NCBI GenBank assembly: GCA_964523405.1
Contig: CAZGAQ010000052.1
Location: 1-26,219 of the forward strand
Direction of reading: 5' to 3'
DNA from: CAZGAQ01 sp964523405
Lineage (GTDB): Bacteria > Planctomycetota > Phycisphaerae > UBA1845 > Fen-1342
DNA: 26,219 bases
Shown: positions 5,900 to 13,380 of the stretch, one piece after another
How the letters are laid out: the number at the start of each line of letters is the position of its first letter
Position numbering within the stretch: position 1 is the first letter of the stretch
Position numbers and translations under genes: made by a program
Notes under the pieces: generated by a model
Databases searched by the model: none
What the model saw: the letters and a program-made list of their open reading frames with translations, nothing else
Told to the model about the DNA's origin: nothing

Positions 5900-8524
5900 A
5901 TGAGCCGCATGGTAATTGCGATGATCGTCTGGGCCCTGGGCGCGCTTGGCTCCGCGACGATGGCTGAGGAGCGGGTGTTTACCCCGCCCTACGCCGAGGC
6001 GTACGCCTGGTCTGACCCGCCGCCGACGCGCGCTCAGATGAACGCCGAGACGGGCGTCGGCGTGGCGACGGCCGTCGGTCCGCCCAACGGTCAGCAGGTG
6101 TCGGCCTGCGGTGTGCGGATTGTCGTCGCCGTGGGGGGCACAGGAGTTGCGGGCGGCGCCATTGGGGAGAACGTTCGCCTGCACGGGTCGATTGGAAATC
6201 GTTGTGCCGCTTGGCTGCATCAAGGCCTGACTGTGCGGGAGTTCGACGCGGACGGGCTGGAAGTATGGAGCTGCGAGTCGACCATCTACACCAACACCAG
6301 CATCGGATACGTGGAGTTCGACGAGACCCTGAGCGCGTACTTCGAGGGTTCCGAAGTCCTGTGGGTTGCCGGTCACACCTACGAGATTACCTGCTGGGTG
6401 AGCTGCTTCGCCCAATCCGGGTCCACCCCGGAGAGCGGTTCCGCCGTGGACTGCCATGTGGAAGTGCGCAGTCTCTCCGTCCTGTCGGGGCCGCCCTATG
6501 CGTTCACGCTGGACAAGCCGCGTGCTCATCGTCTATATGCCGGGCGCGGCAGTGCGTATCGCGAGTATCCGTTCTACATGCCGTTCGCCTATCCGCTGAT
6601 CTTCTCCGATCACGTCTACGCTGTCGGCATACGCAGCGGCTCGTGGGTTCCGAGCGCCGGGTTCGCATTCGCCGGAGCAACGTGCTCGACGGACGAGCCG
6701 GACTTTGACACCTACTTCACGTGCGACCTCTATCCGACACGCTCTGCCTTCGGCCCGCTCTACGGCGGCGGGTTCATCTGTCAACAGTCCACCGCGGTGG
6801 CGGCAGACCAGCGGAACGTGTATTTCCTGCGGATCGGCGGCGCCAATCCCTGCTGGGTGGCCGGCACGCCGATCACCATGGCGGACGGTTCACAGCAAGC
6901 CATCGAAACCGTGGCGGTTGGCGACGCCGTGCTGGGCTACGATCTCCGCGCGGGTACAGTCCGGACCGCGACCGTCACACGCGTCTATCAGCACGCACCC
7001 GCGGAGATGGGCGACTACTACCTGCTCATCAACGGCAACCTGGGCGTCACGCCGAACCACCTGCTGTATGTGAACGCCGGACTGACGTTGGCCGACGATA
7101 TTCGGCCGGGGGACGTCCTGACGGAGTCCGGAGGCGGGTTCGTTCCGGTCACCACCGTGACCAGAGTCTACGCGCCGGTGGAAACGTACAACTTCGACAT
7201 CACCACGGATAGTGGGGATTGCGACCCGTACTTCGCCTACGTCGCGCACGGCATCGTCGCGTACCCGCTGAAGAGCAACATCGCGCCGTGGGTGTCCGAT
7301 GCGCTCTACGCGCGGAGCAGCATCGCCAACCTCGGATTGCTGCCCGGCGCGGACGACAGCCGCGCCTGCGACGTCAACGAGGCCGGCCAGGTTGCGGGCT
7401 ATGGCACAACCAATCTGGGCTTTGAGACCCGGGCGTTCAGATGGGAAAACGGCGTGACCACGGAGCTCGCGCCGTTGCCAACCTACAGCGGCGCTGCCGC
7501 GCTTGGCATCGCCGCCGGGGGGGAGGCGGTCGGCCTCTCCGGTGCGCTCAGCGTGTTTCCGCCGGCTTCGAGGGCGACCCTCTGGTCCAACGGTGCTCCC
7601 GTCGATCTCGGCGCGCTCGGCGGTGCCCACAGTGCCGCCAATGCGATCAACAGCCTTCTGTGCGTGGTCGGCTGGGCGGAGACCCCTGCGGTTGAACCCG
7701 CGTGGCCATACTGGCCGATCCGGCACGCCTACGTCTGGCAGGCGGGTCCGGGCATGACGGATCTGGGCACGCTGGGCGGAGCGCACAGCGAGGCGCTGAA
7801 CATCAATGAGTCAGGGTGGGTGGTGGGCTGGGCGAACACGTCCGACGGCCAGCGGCACGGCTTTGCCGTGATACCGGAGGACGGGGCGTGGTTCCGTGAC
7901 GAGGACGGTGACGGCCGCAACGATCTCATGATTGATCTCGGCGTGGGCGAGGCCCGGGACATCAGTGCGAGCGGAGTCGTCGGCGGTTCGTGTGCGGTGG
8001 CCGGAACCACCTATCTGCAGGCCGCGCGCTGGGAACCGCAGTCCGGCGGGCGCGCGGCAACGTTCGAGGCGCACACGGTAGCGCCTGCCGGGACGTTGGA
8101 GAGCCGTGTGCTCGGAGTGAACGCGCACGGGCAACTGGTTGGCTGGGCTCGGTCCAGCGGCGGCGCGCAGTATGCGTTCCTCTACAACGGATGCCGGACG
8201 ATTGACGTCAACGCCCTGCTGCCGGCCGGCGCCGCGTGGCAGCTCACACAGGCGCTGGCGATCAGCGACGAAGGTCGGATCGTCGGCGCCGGAACGCACA
8301 CCGGTTCGCGCGGCTTCCTGCTGCGGCCGGCCGCGGCGGCCGACTACGATCTGGACGGCGATGTTGACGGCGCCGACTTCGACATCTGGCGAACGTGCTT
8401 CAGTGGCCCGCAGACCGTTTCTACCGGGGGCTGCGACGACGTCCGTCTGGACGAAGACGAAGACGTCGACGTTGCCGACTTCACCGAATTGCAGCGCCAG
8501 TTCACGGGGCCGTATCCGCCGTGA
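5900..8524 (+). CDS. Secreted Hint-domain protein with seven HAF repeats and dockerin-like tail
   Basis: 874 residues. Residues 1-24 are a signal peptide (MSRMVIAMIVWALGALGSATMA). Residues about 40-315 form a cysteine-containing, probably beta-sandwich region of unknown family. From Cys318 a Hint (hedgehog/intein) domain begins: CWVAGTPITMADGS, then AIETVAVGDAVLGYD, then TPNHLLYV carrying the block-B T..H, then ADDIRPGDVL, ending near AYVAHGIVAYP (about 446-457). Residues 474-812 hold seven HAF-type repeats such as LGTLGGAHSEALNINESGWVVGWA, suggesting a beta-propeller. Residues 815-874 are two dockerin-like EF-hand motifs (DYDLDGDVDGADF and DEDEDVDVADF). ATG at 5900 is chosen because GGAGGAG lies 6 bases upstream and the signal peptide starts there; the frame is open further upstream. 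The canonical HN-C/S/T splice end is not seen, so cleavage before Cys318 is more likely than splicing. Confidence 0.85.
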   Translation: MSRMVIAMIVWALGALGSATMAEERVFTPPYAEAYAWSDPPPTRAQMNAETGVGVATAVGPPNGQQVSACGVRIVVAVGGTGVAGGAIGENVRLHGSIGNRCAAWLHQGLTVREFDADGLEVWSCESTIYTNTSIGYVEFDETLSAYFEGSEVLWVAGHTYEITCWVSCFAQSGSTPESGSAVDCHVEVRSLSVLSGPPYAFTLDKPRAHRLYAGRGSAYREYPFYMPFAYPLIFSDHVYAVGIRSGSWVPSAGFAFAGATCSTDEPDFDTYFTCDLYPTRSAFGPLYGGGFICQQSTAVAADQRNVYFLRIGGANPCWVAGTPITMADGSQQAIETVAVGDAVLGYDLRAGTVRTATVTRVYQHAPAEMGDYYLLINGNLGVTPNHLLYVNAGLTLADDIRPGDVLTESGGGFVPVTTVTRVYAPVETYNFDITTDSGDCDPYFAYVAHGIVAYPLKSNIAPWVSDALYARSSIANLGLLPGADDSRACDVNEAGQVAGYGTTNLGFETRAFRWENGVTTELAPLPTYSGAAALGIAAGGEAVGLSGALSVFPPASRATLWSNGAPVDLGALGGAHSAANAINSLLCVVGWAETPAVEPAWPYWPIRHAYVWQAGPGMTDLGTLGGAHSEALNINESGWVVGWANTSDGQRHGFAVIPEDGAWFRDEDGDGRNDLMIDLGVGEARDISASGVVGGSCAVAGTTYLQAARWEPQSGGRAATFEAHTVAPAGTLESRVLGVNAHGQLVGWARSSGGAQYAFLYNGCRTIDVNALLPAGAAWQLTQALAISDEGRIVGAGTHTGSRGFLLRPAAAADYDLDGDVDGADFDIWRTCFSGPQTVSTGGCDDVRLDEDEDVDVADFTELQRQFTGPYPP

Positions 8525-8952
8525 GGTGGCATCAGGTGCGCTGCTGTCGGTCGCGTAACGGACTGCGGAACTGCCGGCGCCTAGCCAGGAGGGGGCACAG
8601 CGCGCCAGGCGGATGGCGTCCGCGTAGAACGCACACGTAGCGTCGCCACTCGTTCCGACGGGGCCAGGGAGGTTGCGCTCGGTCGTGCCGCCGGCTGCTC
8701 GTCGGCGGAATGATCGTGCCGTCTGCGGTGCTCGGTCGCGCTCCTGCGGCGTCTACGACGTAGGGCGGGGTGCGCGTTTGCCGGAGCGCCCCGCCAGGGC
8801 GCCCAGATCGCGGAATGCGTGACCCCGCAACAGGCCATCGTCGATGCCTGTGCTCGCCGCACCTTCGCCTCCGGCCGCTTCAGCGGCCTACCCGATCGCC
8901 GCCGGCGCCGGCTGCACGCGACTCGCGCCACGTCACACGCCGTTTTCGGCCG
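8525..8952. other. Intergenic region between convergent genes, possible hairpin
   Basis: 428 bases between two 3' ends with no credible gene. A 10-bp stem with one wobble (GGCGGGGTGC at 8764-8773, GCGCCCCGCC at 8786-8795) could end transcription from either side, but no T run flanks it. Confidence 0.4.
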
Positions 8953-9576
8953 TCACATCGCCTGCCCGCATTCCGGGCAGCGCATGCTGTCCTCCACCGG
9001 ATAGCCACACCGCGCGCACCGGCTCGCCGGTGCGTACACGAAGGCCCCGCGCGCCCACCGAAAACCCCGCGCTAAGCCGCACGCGACCAGCAGCCAGACC
9101 CCACCCCAGACGGTAACGTCCGCGGCCAGTCCGCCCCAGTGAATCCGATAGGACCGGCGCGCGCGTACTTCGTAGTCGCCAGCGATCATTTGGTTGGCCC
9201 GGTCATACTCCTGCGAGACGCCATCGTACGACAGGACACCCAGCGGCCTGCCGATGACAAACCGGTCATACCGCCGCCAGTAGTACCGGGTCATATCGCG
9301 TGCGCCGCCGATGAGCGTCTGCGCTGCCGCGTGGCAATCGCACGCCGCATCCGCGGGCACGACGCGCTTCGCCCACTGTCCGGCCTGGTCCGTGTAGTCC
9401 ACCTCGCGATATCCACCCTCCGCCCGCATCGTCGCTGGAAAGGGGCGCGCTTGGGGAACCAGCGTGTGCGCCGCGATCAGAGCGACCACCACGACGACTC
9501 CGCGCCCGGCGACGCCCGCCGCGACGCCCGCCGGTTCACGCCACGTGCCCTGTGTGGGCTCTTCCGCGCGCGTCAT
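8953..9576 (-). CDS. Membrane protein with C-terminal zinc ribbon, function unknown
   Basis: 207 residues. A hydrophobic segment near residues 22-40 (GVAGRGVVVVVALIAAHTLV) and a second near 158-172 (VTVWGGVWLLVACGL) frame an extracytoplasmic region of about 115 residues. That region contains Trp/Tyr-rich sequence (MTRYYWRRYDRFVIGRPLG, YEVRARRSYRIHWGG) and ACDCH. The protein ends with CARCGYPVEDSMRCPECGQ, a zinc ribbon with two CxxC pairs. Planctomycete proteins often carry such a tail (C..CGYDL...CPECG). ATG at 9576 is chosen because GGAGGG lies 9 bases upstream; the frame extends to 9717 but that part looks non-coding. It is divergent from the MFS gene. No function can be assigned. Confidence 0.72.
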   Translation of the reverse strand: MTRAEEPTQGTWREPAGVAAGVAGRGVVVVVALIAAHTLVPQARPFPATMRAEGGYREVDYTDQAGQWAKRVVPADAACDCHAAAQTLIGGARDMTRYYWRRYDRFVIGRPLGVLSYDGVSQEYDRANQMIAGDYEVRARRSYRIHWGGLAADVTVWGGVWLLVACGLARGFRWARGAFVYAPASRCARCGYPVEDSMRCPECGQAM

Positions 9577-9786
9577 CGCGAATGACCCTCCGGCCGCGCC
9601 TTCCAGGCAGCGGACCCGACGAGCGCAGTCTACCGCCGTCGGCTCGCGTGTGGCACTCGCGCCCGCCACGTCGGACCCCGCGCCCGTGTCATAACGCGCA
9701 TAAGACGTTCCCGCCAATTCCGCGCATGCACCCCCGCCCCGCCGGTGTTAGCATGCTCCGCTTTGTTCGATTGCTCTGGAGACGCA

Positions 9787-11082
9787 ATGCCGGCCAGTGG
9801 TAGCCCCGACTCGTTCACTTCCGTCGTACCCGCTGCCCGTGCCGCACACGCCGCCCCGCGCGCCGCCGGCCCCGCTTCCCACCGCACCCTGGCCGTCACC
9901 CTCGGTGCGATGTCCGCCTTCGGCCCCTTCGCGATCGACATGTACCTGCCCGCCTTCCCGCGCATCGCGCAGGACCTCGGCACCACGACCGCCCGCGTGC
10001 AAATCACCCTGGCGATCTTCCTGCTCGGCCTGGCCGTCGGCCAGGTGTTCTGGGGCACGCTCAGCGACCACTGGGGCCGCCGCAAACCGCTCCTGCTTGG
10101 CTGCCTGCTCTTCAGCGCCATGGCCGTCGTCTGCGCCGTCGCGCCGTCCATCCGAGTCCTCATCGCCGCCCGCTTCCTCATGGGCGTCGGCGGCTCGGCC
10201 GGCGTCGTCGTCGGTCGGGCCATCGTCCGTGACCTCTTCGAACAGCACGAGGCCGCCCGCTTCTACTCGATGATGATGATCATCGGCGGCATCGGCCCGA
10301 TCATCTCGCCCTTCCTCGGCGGTCTGCTGCTGACGTATTTCGACTGGCACGGGATCTTCTGGGCCGTGGCAGGCTTCGGCGGGCTGTGTCTGGCGGCGGT
10401 GGCGAGCAACGTGGCCGAGACGCTGCCGCCGGGGGGGCGCGTCCGCGGGCACCTGGGCGATGTGGCGCGGGCGTATGGCCGCGTGCTCGCCAACCGGCGC
10501 TTCCTCGCCCCCGCGCTCGCGATCGGCTGCACCTCCGGCATACTCTTCACCTACATCTCGAACGCTTCGTTCATCTTCATCGAGTATTTCGGCGTACCCG
10601 TCCACCTCTTCGGCGTTCTCTTCGCGACCAACGCCATCGGCCTCTACGTCGGCGGTCAGTCCAATCGCTGGTTGCTGCGCCGGTTCACTTCGGAGCAGCT
10701 CCTGCACGCCGGCCTGTGGCTGAGCCTGAGCGGCGGTGCGGTGCTGGTCGTGTGCGCGACGACGCATTGGGGGGGCTTCCCGCTGCTGTTTGCCGTGCTG
10801 TTCGTGTGCTTGAGTTCGCTGGGTATCGTGTTCCCCAACGCGACTGCGACGGCGCTGCAGCCGTTTGCGGCCGACGCGGGCAGCGCCTCGGCCCTGCTCG
10901 GCATCTGCCAGTTCATCCTTGGGGCGGCGGGCGGGGCGCTGGTGAGCGTGTTCCACAACGGGACGGCGCTGCCGATGGCGCTGCAGATCGCAATCTACGC
11001 ACTCGTCGCGCGGTCCGTGCTGGTGTTGCTGCCGCGTGGCGATGCGGTGCGGGGCGCATCAGCGGCGCTCACTCACTCTTGA
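9787..11082 (+). CDS. MFS multidrug exporter, Bcr/CflA type
   Basis: 431 residues with about 12 membrane helices. It belongs to the drug:proton antiporter group typified by Bcr/CflA. Supporting motifs are GAMSAFGPFAIDMYLPAFP in helix 1 (Bcr/CflA proteins have ..TDMYLPA.P), GQVFWGTLSDHWGRRKPLL (the MFS loop 2-3 motif G..SD..GRR), ARFLMGVGGSAGVVVGRAIVRDLF in helices 4-5 and GPIISPFLGGLLL (antiporter motif C-like). The substrate is not predictable. ATG at 9787 has TGGAG six bases upstream; the frame is open from 9745 but only this start has a ribosome site. Residues 1-30 are a Ser/Ala/Pro-rich cytoplasmic lead. Its 3' end overlaps the convergent GH43 gene by 14 bases. Confidence 0.92.
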   Translation: MPASGSPDSFTSVVPAARAAHAAPRAAGPASHRTLAVTLGAMSAFGPFAIDMYLPAFPRIAQDLGTTTARVQITLAIFLLGLAVGQVFWGTLSDHWGRRKPLLLGCLLFSAMAVVCAVAPSIRVLIAARFLMGVGGSAGVVVGRAIVRDLFEQHEAARFYSMMMIIGGIGPIISPFLGGLLLTYFDWHGIFWAVAGFGGLCLAAVASNVAETLPPGGRVRGHLGDVARAYGRVLANRRFLAPALAIGCTSGILFTYISNASFIFIEYFGVPVHLFGVLFATNAIGLYVGGQSNRWLLRRFTSEQLLHAGLWLSLSGGAVLVVCATTHWGGFPLLFAVLFVCLSSLGIVFPNATATALQPFAADAGSASALLGICQFILGAAGGALVSVFHNGTALPMALQIAIYALVARSVLVLLPRGDAVRGASAALTHS

Positions 11083-12841
11083 TCGTCGCGCTCCGTGGGC
11101 CGATCCCGTTCTCGTTGAAGGCCTCAATCTGGAAGTAGTGTGGCCGATCGCGTTCGAGCGCACAGAAGTAGTAGTCATTGGCCCCCAACACCATCACGCT
11201 CGTATAGAGCATGTCCGGCGCAACGCCGGCACGAATCACGTAGCCCGTGGCGTCCGCGGAGCGCTGCCACTTGAGCCACGCGTTGCGCCGCTCCGACGGG
11301 CCGCGCCACGCCTCGAAATGCTTGACGGCCTCCGGCGGCGCGCCGTGGCCCCGGCCGAACACACGCAGCCCGCTGAGCGCGAACTTACCGGTCGGCATGT
11401 GCACATTCTCGATCTTGACGTAACGTGCCTCCACCGGTTCCGGCAACTCCACGTAGTCGTGCGGCACGTCGGTCCGGTTGGCGCTCTTGTCGATGATCAC
11501 CGCCCACTCCACGCCGTCCTGCGAGGCCCGCACGCGGTACGCGTGGTACAGCCCGCTGGCCTTGCCCAGCACCGTCGCATCCTGGTCGGCGTAGTTGATC
11601 TGGATCGCCCGCACCGTGGCGGTCGCCCCGAGGTCGCTCTGCAGCCACTCACCCGCCGCGTCCGTCTGCGCGCTCCACCAGGTCTTGATGTCCTCATCCA
11701 CCGCGAAGTTCGGCGCCAGCCCGCCCAGCGTGGACGACGCCTGCACCGGCTTCGCGTAGTTCAGCAGCATCCAGCCCGTGAACGTGCCGACCTGCGGGTC
11801 ACGCGGCCCGTCCGCCAGATAGTGCGGAAAATCGCCGTAGGCCGTGTCGCACCGCAGCACGCCGTTCGGGTCGAACCCGGCCGGCCACAACCCGATGCGC
11901 CGCTCGAAATTGTTCTGCACGCCGATTGCGATGGTGGCCGTGTGCCACCAATTGCCGTGCTTGTCCTGGAACGTCGCCCCGTGGCCGGCCCCGCGCGCAA
12001 AGCCCCCCGGCTTGTACGAAAACGGATTGTGCGCCTGGTACGTGAACGGCCCCAGAGGCTTGTCGCCTACGTACACCCCGTCGGCGTAGCCGCTGAACTC
12101 GGTCCCCGGCGCGCCATATTGCAGGTAGTACCGCCCGGCGTGCTTTGTCATCCACGCCCCTTCGATAAACGGCCCAAACCACGTGTTGTCGTTGTGCTCG
12201 CCGAAACGCTCCCAGCCGTGCAGTTCCGCGTGTGGCCGCAGCAGTTCGCGCTGCTCACCGATCGGCTGCAGCGTCTTGCGATCGATCTCGCTGCCCCAGA
12301 TCGGCTGGTCATTGCTCGAGCCGTGATACAAGTACAGCCGCCCGTCGTCGTCGAGGAAGAACGCCGGGTCCCACGCATCCAGCGGGAACTCCGCGATCGC
12401 CGCGCTCCAGTCGTCGACCTTTGGGTTTCGGCTCACCCAGACGGGGAAATCGCGCGTGTGGCTGGAGCCGAGCAGGTACAGCGCATCGTCCATGACCCAC
12501 GCGGCCGGGGCGCACAGATCGTCGTAGGTCTTGTGCCGGGGCTGGAGAAACCGCCGCGACACGAAATGCCACGCGCGCAGGTCCGGGCTCCACCAGTAGC
12601 CCCACTGGTTCGTCGAGAACAGGTAGTAGTCGCCGCGGAACAGGACGATGACCGGGTCGGCCGTGGCGCGGTGGCGGCCCATTTCGGCGAAGTTCGGAAT
12701 CGGGCAGAAGCCGTAGTCGATGTTCACGGGGTTGCAGTAGGTGGGTGGAGCGCCCCGCGCCGGTGGGGCCGGGCTCAGACACAGCGTGGCCCAGACGGAC
12801 GCTGGAAGAGCAGCGCGCCGCAACGCGACGGACATGCGCAT
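11069..12841 (-). CDS. Secreted GH43-like glycosidase with F5/8C and Fn3-like domains
   Basis: 590 residues. The signal peptide (about 1-30, ending PARGA) is followed by a five-bladed GH43-type catalytic region, about 36-345. Candidate catalytic residues are Asp62 in ATADPVIVLFRGDYYLFST (base), Asp158 in AWDPAFFLDDDGRLYLYHG (pKa modulator) and Glu227 in FIEGAWMTKHAGRYYLQY (acid). GAGHGAT at 285-291 holds the His typical of GH43. Residues about 365-510 match a discoidin/F5/8C carbohydrate-binding fold (ASSTLGGLAPNFAVDEDIKTWWSA and ARYVKIENVHMP). The last 75 residues are Fn3-like (ATGYVIRAG...HYFQIEAFNENG). GH43 enzymes act on arabinose- or xylose-containing polymers, but the exact substrate is open. 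ATG at 12841 has GGAG 7 bases upstream; the frame extends to 13039 without a ribosome site. Confidence 0.88.
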   Translation of the reverse strand: MRMSVALRRAALPASVWATLCLSPAPPARGAPPTYCNPVNIDYGFCPIPNFAEMGRHRATADPVIVLFRGDYYLFSTNQWGYWWSPDLRAWHFVSRRFLQPRHKTYDDLCAPAAWVMDDALYLLGSSHTRDFPVWVSRNPKVDDWSAAIAEFPLDAWDPAFFLDDDGRLYLYHGSSNDQPIWGSEIDRKTLQPIGEQRELLRPHAELHGWERFGEHNDNTWFGPFIEGAWMTKHAGRYYLQYGAPGTEFSGYADGVYVGDKPLGPFTYQAHNPFSYKPGGFARGAGHGATFQDKHGNWWHTATIAIGVQNNFERRIGLWPAGFDPNGVLRCDTAYGDFPHYLADGPRDPQVGTFTGWMLLNYAKPVQASSTLGGLAPNFAVDEDIKTWWSAQTDAAGEWLQSDLGATATVRAIQINYADQDATVLGKASGLYHAYRVRASQDGVEWAVIIDKSANRTDVPHDYVELPEPVEARYVKIENVHMPTGKFALSGLRVFGRGHGAPPEAVKHFEAWRGPSERRNAWLKWQRSADATGYVIRAGVAPDMLYTSVMVLGANDYYFCALERDRPHYFQIEAFNENGIGPRSATIKSE

Positions 12842-13115
12842 GAGCGATCTCCGGTTGGCGATGCTGATCCTGGACGGCAGCGGAATGTAGCCACCGGCGC
12901 GGGGCGGAGCAACTGCGGGTCGCGCCGTCGTACGTGGCACCGCAGGATTCCGCATCGCGTGCCGCTCCTGCCTGCGCAGACTGCGCCGGCTGCCGCGTTC
13001 GCCTACGCCGCTCGCCCACGGCGCGCCCTTCCGTACCATTCCGAGCGCAGCGAGGAACCTGCCTCCAGACTCCGAACTCCAAACCCAGAACTCAGAACGC
13101 CGAACTCCCTCTCCT

Positions 13116-13254
13116 CGTCATTCCGAGGGCGCCCAGCGACCGAGGAATTCGCCTCCACCCACGGCATCCCTCCGGCCGAGGGCTGAAGGCCGACGGCTCT
13201 CCTTTCGTTATTCGCCATTCGGAATCCGCTATTCTCCGCCCTTCCCCGCCCCAA
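13116..13254 (+). repeat. Dispersed intergenic repeat, copy 1 (inverted relative to 25796-25941)
   Basis: About 139 bases starting CGTCATTCCGAGGGCGCCC and ending CTTCCCCGCCCCAA. The reverse complement matches 25796-25941 nearly end to end. Shared blocks include CCAGCGACCGAGGAATTCG (here) and GCCGACGGCTCT, with small gaps. It lies outside coding sequence and encodes no transposase. Confidence 0.85.
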
Positions 13255-13304
13255 TCCCCTCCGCCGTCCCCCAGCCAGGCGACGTCGGCCGAAACCGTGT
13301 GCGG

Positions 13305-13310
13305 TACAAT
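13305..13310 (+). promoter_or_regulatory. Possible -10 element of the metalloprotease gene
   Basis: TACAAT occurs 70 bases before the start codon at 13381. No good -35 hexamer sits 16-18 bases upstream, so this is a weak call. Confidence 0.25.
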
Positions 13311-13380
13311 GTATTGGGGTGTTTCGCGGCCGGCATCATCTTCGTCCACGCCAGCCGGCCCGCAGCGCAGGAGACAACGC

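Larger units (their letters stand above)
12842..13380. other. Intergenic region with repeats between divergent secreted-protein genes
   Basis: 539 bases without a gene. Holds a degenerate fragment at about 13036-13060 (CATTCCGAGCGCAGCGAGGA), a low-complexity stretch of ACTCCGAACTC-like words at about 13065-13108, the dispersed repeat copy at 13116-13254, and a candidate promoter near 13305. Confidence 0.6.

Noticed and set aside
5900..8524. Protein splicing by an intein
   Set aside because: The Hint-like part lacks a recognisable C-terminal His-Asn followed by Cys, Ser or Thr, so splicing is not supported, though cleavage before Cys318 remains possible.
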